The notes under the pieces were generated by a model. It searched no databases. It was not told the DNA's origin and worked only from the letters and a program-made list of their open reading frames with translations. The translations under genes were made by a program, and so were the position numbers. This document shows positions 31,168 to 38,693 of a stretch of DNA of 39,191 bases, in pieces. The DNA comes from a virus, in the IMG/VR virus record IMGVR_UViG_3300000227_000014, positions 1 through 39,191 of that record; one strand, written 5' to 3'. Each line of letters starts with the position of its first letter. Position 1 is the stretch's first letter.

Positions 31168-32326
31168 AAAACATCCCTTTTTCAGTCTTTTCGCGCAATG
31201 CTTGCAAACTCATGACCTGCCCTGTTTGCGGGTTAAGCATATCGGCTAAGGTCAGTTTGCCATCTGCGTATAACTTTTGTCTACCTTTTCCGAGAACTTC
31301 GATTTGTTCTGAAATAGGCCGAGATTTCATCCATTGGTCGAAAGTCACGGCAGTTGATATTTGCCCGTCGATGCTTGAACGCGTGCTTGATGGCATTGCT
31401 GACATACCAGGAACGCCGAGAATATCTTCTAGATCTTTTAAAATTGGCAGTAGAATCGAACGACAGCCCCAGTGACCGTTAGGAGGCTGTAAAAATGGCA
31501 ACGCCTTTGAACCGATAGGATTACCGTTTAAATCCCATTGAGCGCCATCATAAGCCCTACACAAAATAGTTGTGCGAGAATCCAATACAGAGCTATATTC
31601 CGTGCCCTTAATTACATCATCGTTAGCCCGATAAGCGTCTTGCCTTGCCTCGCTCATAACCGTTTGATAGCTAGTTCTAACGAGCGCCTCAGCATTGCGC
31701 CTTGCTTTCTTCAATAAACCCGGTTCATACGTTAAGCCTTCGATTACCTCATCAGTTACGCCGGGAACTCTGCCACGAACGCCCAACAACGACGGCTTTT
31801 GAGTGCCCATAACACGCGCTGACATTTGCTGCAAAGTTTCGCCTTTCGCCACGCCAACACGCATTACACGCTTAAACTCATCTTGCAATGATACAGCTTG
31901 CTTACTCCACCATTCAGCACTTGGCGCGCCTTCTATTAGCGTTTCGGTTACCAATTTCTCCAGCACTTCGCGCGAAACAACATAATCAAGCACATCGACT
32001 TTGAGAACTGCGTTGATAGCCTTTGCAGCAAATAAACCCTCTATTTCTGCGAGTGTAGCTAATTCGCTATGCAAAATGCCAACGATACCCTTATACTGGC
32101 TTTTAATCGTCTTATCGGCCATATTAAAAAGCTTGTTAAGTCGCTCTTGCTGATAAGCCGTTCTTGCAACACCTGTCGGGTCTGCATCTCTCAATTCGCG
32201 TTCAATTTCACGCATTAAATCCTCAAGTATGCGCGTGATATTCTTTGCGCTGGCGGTTTTGACCTTTTCCAAATCAAATGCACGCGCCATAAAAATATCT
32301 CTTAAAATATTAGCCGCGCTTGGCAT
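31151..32326 (-). CDS. Minor head protein, Mu gpF/SPP1 gp7-like, 391 aa
   Basis: The helical N-terminal region leads to the Mu-F-type domain: NAEALVRTSYQTVMSEARQD, GTEYSSVLDSRTTILCRAYD and a conserved PPNGHWGCRS (C and H residues), then a short C-terminal extension. It directly follows the portal gene (one-base overlap), the standard position. It is injected or packaged with the head and helps morphogenesis. Confidence 0.9.
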   Translation of the reverse strand: MPSAANILRDIFMARAFDLEKVKTASAKNITRILEDLMREIERELRDADPTGVARTAYQQERLNKLFNMADKTIKSQYKGIVGILHSELATLAEIEGLFAAKAINAVLKVDVLDYVVSREVLEKLVTETLIEGAPSAEWWSKQAVSLQDEFKRVMRVGVAKGETLQQMSARVMGTQKPSLLGVRGRVPGVTDEVIEGLTYEPGLLKKARRNAEALVRTSYQTVMSEARQDAYRANDDVIKGTEYSSVLDSRTTILCRAYDGAQWDLNGNPIGSKALPFLQPPNGHWGCRSILLPILKDLEDILGVPGMSAMPSSTRSSIDGQISTAVTFDQWMKSRPISEQIEVLGKGRQKLYADGKLTLADMLNPQTGQVMSLQALREKTEKGMFYVPKS

Positions 32327-33792
32327 TACACGCCCTCTGGATTATTCCGGTTTTCTTCTGCAAAAGCAACCTCTGACTCAATATCCAAGTCGTCTGATAC
32401 GGTGCCTCGCCGCTTCAACTCACCATAAAGCGTTTCCAATCTCATTTCACCGGCTGATTTAAGCTCCATCAGGGCTGCAATCTCTCTGACATCTGATTGC
32501 GACATGCTATAAAGCCCGTCTAGCTTGGCAACGTAGTTAGCCTGCCCGTTTTTGCTTGCGGTGCCGAGATACAGTTCGTAGAAATATAGGGCCATGTTTA
32601 CGGCATCAACAAAGTTATCTGCGGCTACCTTCAACTCACTGTTTGCGTCGATTGCATCAATTTCGGCCTCTGTTGCGGTATTCCGACTGCTTGATTTGTT
32701 GGCAGAATCGCTCATCAGCACTTTCAGACCGCAATAGCCAGCTTTAACGCGCAAATCTTCAAGGTTAAGCCTACCAGCTTCTAATGCCTTGCCTGAATGC
32801 TCGACGTATTTCAGACTGGCCTTATCGTCTTTAATCGCTATCATCTTGTTAGCGCCTACTGTGACTTCTTTGCCGTCTGAGCCGGTGAGAATCAACAACG
32901 GGAACTCTGCAAAGGCAATCGCATGTTCATGCGTGCTCTCGGCCTGGTAATACTGCACGTTGGTATAAGCAAGGTCTATCAGCGAGCTTGCGGCTTCAAA
33001 ATCTGCTTTTTTGTCGCCGGTGTAAATAGGCACAAGCGGCACAAGGCCAAGTGTGTTTTTTATCGGATAATTCGGCGCGATTGTGTATTCTGCAAATTCT
33101 GGGGTTTGTTTAGCTTGGCTGCTTGCGGTGACAACCGGGCGCTCATAAACGGCAATCTCTGTCTGAGTGACCACGCGAATGCGGGTTAGTTCTTGAGTCG
33201 CCTTGATCGACTCATTAAACCGGGTAACACGCTCAAGCATCTTCGCATAAATAATCTTACCATCTTCATTTATCTCAACATCCAGCACATCCTCGGCAGG
33301 CATATAAAGAATATAGGGTCGATAGCCGATAGCGTTCACCTGAGCCTGTGTTCTGATCTCGTTCAGGTCGAAGTCGGGCGCGTCAACGTAAATAAAGCCT
33401 AGACCCTTCGCCCAGGCGTCTTTAAACGATGTATTGCAGAACTTAGCAAAAGAATCGCCCTTTTTGTTTGCGTCGTTCTGCAATTCGACGATCTTATCTG
33501 ACAACTCAGACTTACCATCTGCCGCTTTAATCGTTATGGGTTTGTAGAAAACCTTCCCGGTCGCGAAATTAACTGCACGCTTGAAGAATGGCGCAAGAAC
33601 GGCTTTTTGCAGGCGTTTCGCATAGTTTTTCTGGCTTTCGTTTTCGTGACGTGGCAGATATACTTCGCCGTGTGCCCGCATTACGCCTGTGCCACCGAGT
33701 AAGGCGTTAATCATCTGCCATTCTCTGACTTGTCGTTTATAAGCAGACGAAACCGCCGCTGTAATTGTTTTCGGCATTATTCTAAAAGCCAT
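32326..33792 (-). CDS. Portal protein (DUF4055 type), 488 aa
   Basis: The N-terminal WQMINALLGGTGVMRAHGEV followed by YLPRHENESQKNYAKRL and LAPFFKRAVNFATGKVF is diagnostic of the DUF4055 portal family; later VPIYTGDKKADFEAASSLID and a helical crown region are as expected. It lies between TerL and the minor head protein. Forms the dodecameric DNA entry ring. Confidence 0.93.
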   Translation of the reverse strand: MAFRIMPKTITAAVSSAYKRQVREWQMINALLGGTGVMRAHGEVYLPRHENESQKNYAKRLQKAVLAPFFKRAVNFATGKVFYKPITIKAADGKSELSDKIVELQNDANKKGDSFAKFCNTSFKDAWAKGLGFIYVDAPDFDLNEIRTQAQVNAIGYRPYILYMPAEDVLDVEINEDGKIIYAKMLERVTRFNESIKATQELTRIRVVTQTEIAVYERPVVTASSQAKQTPEFAEYTIAPNYPIKNTLGLVPLVPIYTGDKKADFEAASSLIDLAYTNVQYYQAESTHEHAIAFAEFPLLILTGSDGKEVTVGANKMIAIKDDKASLKYVEHSGKALEAGRLNLEDLRVKAGYCGLKVLMSDSANKSSSRNTATEAEIDAIDANSELKVAADNFVDAVNMALYFYELYLGTASKNGQANYVAKLDGLYSMSQSDVREIAALMELKSAGEMRLETLYGELKRRGTVSDDLDIESEVAFAEENRNNPEGV

Positions 33793-33855
33793 GTTAGTTC
33801 TCCTGCAAAGGTTATTTCATTTTTAGAGTAGCATACTTTTGAGATTGTGCAAATT

Positions 33856-35877
33856 TTAAAGATCGTAAGTTTGCACAGAATTAGAGCTATCAACGGGGAA
33901 TTCTTCTGTAACATAGTAGCCAAGAGCCGCAGAATTAGAAACTAAACAACCATTTGCCAATAAAAAACAACCGTTTTCAACTGTCGGACAAAATGTTTGT
34001 ATTGTTTTGTGTGGCACGACGCTTATTACTTGCAATGATGCAAGACCGTTTGCAGAATTTTTGCGATTTGTGCGCAAGCGTTTTAAACAAAACTTGGCAA
34101 TAAGCGCACGCAACTTCGATATATAGTTCCTCTGAATTAACACTTTTTCATCTAGTAAAGCGGCATTCTTTGGAGCAATATTTGTTTGCAACATATTTAT
34201 TTGCTGAAAATTCTTTACCGCAAGTCGGGCAAGTTTTGATGTCTTGCGGAATGGTTGTCTTTCGTTATTATGAAATAACTCATTATACAAGAAATCCCCT
34301 TCAATGTCAATGGCCTTTTTCCAGCCAGAAAGCGTTAAAAACTCATGAGTTGGAGTGCAAATAATTTCTTCGCCGTTAGACAAAAGCACTTTTACTGTTG
34401 GCTTTATCCCAGTAGGCTTCCCACCGTTAATATAGTTGTGCATTTTCCCGTCGTAACCTTTGATTTTGCCAGAATCAGAAATGCTATCAAGTCGCTGAAT
34501 GCCACGATTAGTTTGCACCAAAGTATCGCCAGAAAAACATTCATGTCCAATCATCTTATTTTTCTTCTCGTCAATTTCTCCTGAGCCGCCTTCTAACAAC
34601 GAAAGCTGCTCCAAATCCTCTATCAACTTAGGAGCTGCAACGGCATCAACCATCATGCGACGAACGCCAGTAACCGAACAAAACCGGCTATTCATGGAGT
34701 TAATACGCTTTTTTATTGGCGGGTTTGCGCGTGGATATTTATAGCTAATTCTATTTGCAAACTCTGTATTTTTGAAGAAAGCCTTAATTAAATCCCAATC
34801 TGAGCCGCTTACCGCGCTCGCGGTCTTGTTGCCACCAGCGGCATCGCCATAGCATATTATTTCGCCTTTGTGGTGCTTCCAGTCGTTGTATAGGCGCTGA
34901 CACACGATTAAGGTGTTAGAATTTTGAGGGATCCATACTTCGCCGATAACTCCGGTGCCGATAACTGGCTGTTTAAGCCAAACACCGTTATGTAGCACTT
35001 CTTCAAACTGGCCGGGTAGTTGCTGCTCTTGGCAAACTACCGCGATACCAGGCGAGACGTTAAAATCGAAGCAAAATATCAGCGGCTTGCTGGGATTATG
35101 CCATAACTCGTGCTTATAATTTTCACGGGTAAAAGCATAATAAACGCGCCCCGTAAAGTTTTCGAAGCTGGCTTCAAATTCCTGAGCAAAAGAGCGGGAA
35201 TCCATTCTATCTTGGAATTTTTTCACCTCAATCGGACTCATTACCTCGGCGCTTTTCCAGGTGAAAAAATCCCATTCATCAGGAAACTTTAAAGAGTTTT
35301 TACTTATCTCGTAAAGGTATGCCAGCCCATTAGGAACGCCAGTATACATTGCCCATGCGCCACGGTCGATAAACATGGGGTCAATATGCTCTTCCCACGC
35401 GGAACGCTTAATATCGTCGACTTCATCCGCCAGAAGGCCGTCAATCGGCGCGCCTTCTATGCGTGCTGGGTTGTCTAATCCTGCGACAACGATAGTCGCC
35501 CCGTTTAGTAAATAAATTTCGTGCTTGCTTATGTTAGGTTTCCTTGCCATGAGCTGAGGCGGTATCATGGCTAAAAAATCACTCCAATACACATTGACAG
35601 ACTGCTTTTGAGTTGGGCAAGCTGCGATGTATCGCGGGTTGATAAAGTTAGAACCCTGCCATATGCGCTTTAAAAATTTGCGCTTTGCTCTTTCTGTTTT
35701 GCCTTCGATGAATCGTCTTTGCCCTTGCCGATTAAAGCAAGGGCATCAACGACCCGACCGCCTTCCAGCGGCCACCACCTCATAGCGTTTGTTCGAATTA
35801 GTAAAGCGTACTCCCTCTGGATTGTCAATCATGGGCCACAAACGGCGTTTCCATCGCGGTATTGATTGTTGTGTCAT
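33856..35877 (-). CDS. terL: Terminase large subunit, interrupted by a 51-nt P-loop insertion and by an intein
   Basis: Packaging ATPase/nuclease. From ATG 35877 the frame reads 42 codons to VVAAGRRSG, then meets CGT TGA inside a 51-nt insertion (35701-35751), and resumes in the same frame as KTERAKRKFLKRIW, restoring Walker A GRRSGKT if the insertion is skipped. Walker B is LLADEVDD. Nuclease residues include the Asp of FCFDFNV and of ICYGD. An intein (33934-34539) splits GHE/SAALGYY. Removing insertion and intein leaves about 454 residues, a normal TerL. The third nuclease acid, normally SDALGY, is Ala. The ribosome site is weak; TerS lies 16 bases upstream. Without a bypass mechanism this would be a broken gene. 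Confidence 0.9.
33934..34539 (-). other. Intein in TerL, 202 aa, no homing endonuclease domain visible
   Basis: Starts at Cys in CFSGDTLVQTNRGIQRLDSI (block A) and has block B IICTPTHEFLTLSGW with the TxxH residues. It ends with GCFLLANGCLVSN before Ser (blocks F/G, terminal Asn, +1 Ser). The usual penultimate His is Ser. The middle ~90 residues are basic (LRALIAKFCLKRLRTNRK) with no LAGLIDADG or HNH motif visible to me. It is inserted in the conserved terminase nuclease motif. The gene is open through it, so protein splicing is expected. Confidence 0.9.
35701..35751 (-). other. 51-nt insertion with stop codon and hairpin in the TerL Walker A motif (putative translational bypass element)
   Basis: Between GGT (last Gly of RRSG) and AAA (Lys of KT). 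The insertion reads CGT TGA, then stem TGCCCTTGC, 8-nt loop, GCAAGGGCA, ~17 nt more, and ends in GGC. Length is divisible by three, but UGA blocks simple reading. Take-off GGT and landing GGC can be read by one tRNA-Gly. This layout (matched Gly codons, early stop, immediate hairpin, ~50 nt) is like T4 gene 60. Confidence 0.75.
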
Positions 35878-35893
35878 TCTACTTATTTACCCA

Positions 35894-36382
35894 TTATAAA
35901 GCCTTTATAAATTCCGATAGAGTTTCTTTTATTTCTTCAATATTGTCAGCGCCAGATTCTTCTCTGAAATTTTTCCATAATTCTGGCTCTCGATTGGTAA
36001 GCCAAAATCTAATCGCATTCACATCTGGAACGATATGCCTTTTTACAATCTTTTTCTTAATTACCTGCTTACCCTTTTCATCTTTGCCTATTTCTTGAGT
36101 AACCTCGTCATATTCAAATCCAACGCACCTCTTATAAAGCGCATTCTCTACGATTATGTTTGCAGGCCGCTTGCCGCGCTTAATTGCCTCATAAAATTCA
36201 GCGTATTGCTTCTGATAGCGGTAGTATGCGTCTAAGCTAATGCCTAGATTCTTTGCAATATTCGCATCGGATAAGCCTCTACGGGCATAACCCTCTGCAA
36301 TATCGACGAATGACGGGTCGTATTTACTCTTAGCGCCCGCATTGCTTTTTCGCCCCTTCTCAGGCTTCTGCTTTCCAGCCAT
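35894..36382 (-). CDS. terS: Terminase small subunit, 162 aa
   Basis: Basic start (KQKPEKGRKSNAGAKSKYDP), then a helix-turn-helix (FVDIAEGYARRGLSDANIAK, NLGISLDAYYRYQKQYAEFY), RGKRPANIIVENALYKRCVG and a C-terminal helix. Typical of TerS proteins that recognise the pac or cos site. Directly upstream of TerL in the same transcript. Confidence 0.9.
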   Translation of the reverse strand: MAGKQKPEKGRKSNAGAKSKYDPSFVDIAEGYARRGLSDANIAKNLGISLDAYYRYQKQYAEFYEAIKRGKRPANIIVENALYKRCVGFEYDEVTQEIGKDEKGKQVIKKKIVKRHIVPDVNAIRFWLTNREPELWKNFREESGADNIEEIKETLSEFIKAL

Positions 36383-36398
36383 AACTACACCTTCCAGT

Positions 36399-36935
36399 TT
36401 ATTTTACGTGAGCCTCAAGCCCTTCAATGGCCGCCATTACAGCCGCTTTTATCTCTGCCTTTTGGCTCATATCGTCGATTATAATAATAATTTTATCATT
36501 CTGCTTAACGCCCTCTTGAGATTTTTCAGACCCATCATCAGGCGTCAAACCTTGCGCTTTCAGCAATTCCGCTTCCAAATCAAGGCCAAAATCCTTAAAC
36601 TCAACATCTGGCATTGCCGCACATTCCCGCATCAGCTTTTCAAGCTCCCATTCGGCAATAGAAGCGGTTGAATTGTCGATTAGCCTGAATTGTTGCGCCT
36701 GTTCTGGCGTTAAGTCACTTGCGACAATAACAGGCACTTCTTTCAGCTTCAACTGTTCTGCTGCCAATTTCCGAGTATGCCCCGCAAGGATTACGCCCTC
36801 AGAATCAACAATAATCGGGACTTTAAATCCATATGCCTTGATAGACTTTGCGACGGCTTTAACCGCCCCGTCGTTATTGCGCGGATTGTTTTCATATGGA
36901 CGAATGTCGCATATTTTTCGTATTTCAATCTGCAT
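36399..36935 (-). CDS. ParB/Srx-like nuclease-domain protein, 178 aa
   Basis: ParB N-terminal-type domain: ICDIRPYENNPRNNDGAVKA, KAYGFKVPIIVDSEG, ILAGHTRKLAAEQL (GHxR motif) and LIDNSTASIAEW. The C-terminal 60 residues are acidic then helical and specific to this protein. It overlaps the ParB-methyltransferase by 11 bases. In phages these domains accompany methyltransferases and terminases; role not established (DNA binding or CTP-dependent switch). Confidence 0.82.
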   Translation of the reverse strand: MQIEIRKICDIRPYENNPRNNDGAVKAVAKSIKAYGFKVPIIVDSEGVILAGHTRKLAAEQLKLKEVPVIVASDLTPEQAQQFRLIDNSTASIAEWELEKLMRECAAMPDVEFKDFGLDLEAELLKAQGLTPDDGSEKSQEGVKQNDKIIIIIDDMSQKAEIKAAVMAAIEGLEAHVK

Positions 36936-38112
36936 TTATCAATACCGCCTTTTGTCCAGTAAAGTCTTCCCAGCGTTTAACGATAACATCGCAATACTTC
37001 GGATCCAACTCCATTAGCCTTGCATATCGGCCATTTTGCTCTGCGGCCATTATAGTCGTTCCGCTCCCGCCAAAACTGTCCAATACAATGTCCGCTCCCT
37101 TAGTGTTGTTCAGCATTTGGTACCCAAACAACGCAACTGGCTTCATGGTTGGGTGCTCGCCATTTCTTGATGGCCGATCAAACTCTAGGATTGTTGTTTG
37201 CTTGCGATCAGAAGTCCAAAGATGACCTGCACCTTCTTTCCATCCATACAGGCACGGCTCATGCTGCCAATGATAGTCTTGTCGCCCCAGCACCATAGAG
37301 CTTTTCTTCCAAATCAAACACTGGCGAACCTTCCATCCAATGTCAAATGCGGCACCTCTAAAGGTGTAGCCCTCTGAGTCGGCGTGCCAGATATAAAAAA
37401 CAGCTCCGGGCTTCATTACGTTATCAGCGGCAGCGTAACACCTCTTCAAGAACTCTCTAAAGTCGCCATCGCTCATTGAGTCGTTCTGAATTGTCATTGC
37501 TTCCTTAGTCTTGCCCTCATACGCCACGTTATACGGCGGGTCGGTAAGCCACATATCGGCTTTATGCCCATCCATAAGTTTTTCGACCTGCGCCAAGTCA
37601 GTAGAATCCCCACACATAAGTCGATGATTACCAAGTTGCCAAATATCTCCAAGTTTTGTTATTGGCACTTTCGGCGGCTCAGGAACATCGTCAGGGTCAG
37701 TTAATCCTTCTTTGCTTTTGCCGCCAGTTATTGCGGCAAAATCGCCATCATCAAAACCAATAGCCGACAGATCAAAATCCTCTTCTTTTAATCCTTCAAG
37801 CAGCTCTTTTAGAACGTCATCATCCCACTCAGCAAGTTCAGAAGTGCGATTGTCGGCAATTCCAAATGCGGTTATATCGCTGCCTTTTAAATTCGTGCGA
37901 ACAATATCTATTTCTTCCCAGCCTAATTCTTTCGCGGCTTGCAACGTGCCATTTCCGGCAACGATTACATTTTCAAATGTAACCACAATCGGCTTTTGCT
38001 GTCCAAACTTTGCTAGACTTCCCTTGATGGAATCAAGGTTTTTTTTGCCATGCTTTCGCGCATTAGCGGGATCTAACACTAATGCGTTGATTGCTACTTT
38101 TTCAATTTTCAT
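36925..38112 (-). CDS. ParB-domain + DNA adenine/cytosine-N4 methyltransferase fusion, 395 aa
   Basis: The N-terminal ParB-like domain (residues 1-130; IVAGNGTLQAAKELG, FGIADNRTSELAEW) is fused to a methyltransferase (150-395). Catalytic DPPY at 191-194, followed later by the SAM-binding DSFGGSGTT at 345-353; the order DPPY then FxGxG is the beta class. No restriction endonuclease partner is seen, so it likely protects phage DNA from host restriction or marks packaging/replication sites. First gene of the late - strand transcript, with an operator-like promoter upstream. Confidence 0.92.
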   Translation of the reverse strand: MKIEKVAINALVLDPANARKHGKKNLDSIKGSLAKFGQQKPIVVTFENVIVAGNGTLQAAKELGWEEIDIVRTNLKGSDITAFGIADNRTSELAEWDDDVLKELLEGLKEEDFDLSAIGFDDGDFAAITGGKSKEGLTDPDDVPEPPKVPITKLGDIWQLGNHRLMCGDSTDLAQVEKLMDGHKADMWLTDPPYNVAYEGKTKEAMTIQNDSMSDGDFREFLKRCYAAADNVMKPGAVFYIWHADSEGYTFRGAAFDIGWKVRQCLIWKKSSMVLGRQDYHWQHEPCLYGWKEGAGHLWTSDRKQTTILEFDRPSRNGEHPTMKPVALFGYQMLNNTKGADIVLDSFGGSGTTIMAAEQNGRYARLMELDPKYCDVIVKRWEDFTGQKAVLINAD

Positions 38113-38126
38113 TGGTTTGTCCTTAG

Positions 38127-38159
38127 GGTAAATTTACCACACATTGCGGTATCGTGCAA
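38127..38159 (-). promoter_or_regulatory. Late promoter with operator upstream of the ParB-methyltransferase
   Basis: - strand TTGCAC (38159-38154), 17-nt spacer, TAAATT (38136-38131). The spacer and -10 are covered by GGTAAATTTACCACA and TTGCGGTA, the same elements as in the 28.6-kb nested repeat. Confidence 0.55.
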
Positions 38160-38238
38160 TTTATTTTTCTATTTGATTATAGTACAGAATATTGAAATCG
38201 TGGAATATCTGAAAAAACCGCCAAAGAAAACGGGGTTT

Positions 38239-38407
38239 TTAAGGAGATTGCAGAATCAATGATGGCAAATTTTGAATTGCGGGCTTCTTAAAGAAATTAA
38301 AGAAATAAATATAACAGATCAGATCAGAAGGTGAGGTCACCGTGGGTAGACGGTGACCCCACCGTGGGGTCAAAAAATATTACCAATACCCACGGTGACT
38401 CTACCAA
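38239..38407. repeat. 169-bp direct repeat, copy 1 (degenerate, non-coding)
   Basis: Matches 39022-39190 (offset 783) with three differences: T for C at 38289 and 38298, A for G at 38334. The first two convert CAA to TAA in the gene frame. The repeat cluster is unchanged. Confidence 0.97.
38336..38399. other. Origin-like repeat cluster, copy 1
   Basis: 13-bp inverted pair GTCACCGTGGGTA/TACCCACGGTGAC flanking a 19-bp palindrome TGACCCCAC-C-GTGGGGTCA and an A/T-rich stretch. Same as the cluster inside the initiator gene. Confidence 0.5.
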
Positions 38408-38497
38408 ATCGTGGAATAATTTGAAAATTTTAATTGACAAATGGTTGTGGTTGTGGTAGTGGTAGAGTTAAGCATCAATTTACGGAGGGTTAAATGA

Positions 38498-38692
38498 ATG
38501 AAAGACCTTAAAAAAATGCGCATTAAAGCAAAAATGACGCAGTTCGACTTAGCAAAGTCGATGAAAGTATCGGTGAATACAATCATCAAATGGGAAAACG
38601 AAGTTAGCAAACCGAGCGCTGAAAATTTAAACAAATTAAAAGAGTTGTTCGATCCCACCGATAAAATTTGTGACGACTGCATGGGAGAATGA
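38498..38692 (+). CDS. Xre-type HTH regulator, 64 aa
   Basis: A single Cro/CI-type helix-turn-helix: KMRIKAKMTQFDLAKSMKVS (helices 1-2), VNTIIKWENEVSKPSAENLN (recognition helix and helix 4). No oligomerisation domain; size is Cro-like. The C-terminus has a Cys pair (ICDDCMGE). GGAGGG ten bases upstream. The stop lies just before the initiator ATG. Likely binds the operators at 38.13 and 28.65 kb; that link is inference. Confidence 0.85.
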   Translation: MKDLKKMRIKAKMTQFDLAKSMKVSVNTIIKWENEVSKPSAENLNKLKELFDPTDKICDDCMGE

Positions 38693-38693
38693 C

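Larger units (their letters stand above)
38113..38493. other. 381-bp divergent control region with a partial duplicate of the initiator gene
   Basis: No intact gene. From left: operator and - strand promoter (38127-38159), a TATAAT-containing A/T-rich stretch near 38175-38185, an A-rich/T-rich hairpin with T5 (about 38212-38240), the 169-bp copy of the initiator gene 3' part (38239-38407) with an origin-like repeat cluster, then a consensus TTGACA (38434-38439) with poor -10 before the HTH gene. Confidence 0.6.

Noticed and set aside
35701-35751. TGA in terL read as an amino acid (alternative code or readthrough)
   Set aside because: Other long genes show no in-frame TGA, and readthrough would put 17 extra residues into the ATP-binding P-loop.
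35701-35751. 51-nt terL insertion as a self-splicing intron or spliced intein
   Set aside because: Far too short for a group I/II intron, and it has no intein blocks.
38330-38400. CRISPR-like array
   Set aside because: The repeats are inverted and overlapping, with no regular spacers; they look like iterons.
38434-38462. Strong sigma-70 promoter for the HTH gene
   Set aside because: TTGACA is perfect but the box 17 bases on is TAGTGG; noted only as possible activator-dependent promoter.
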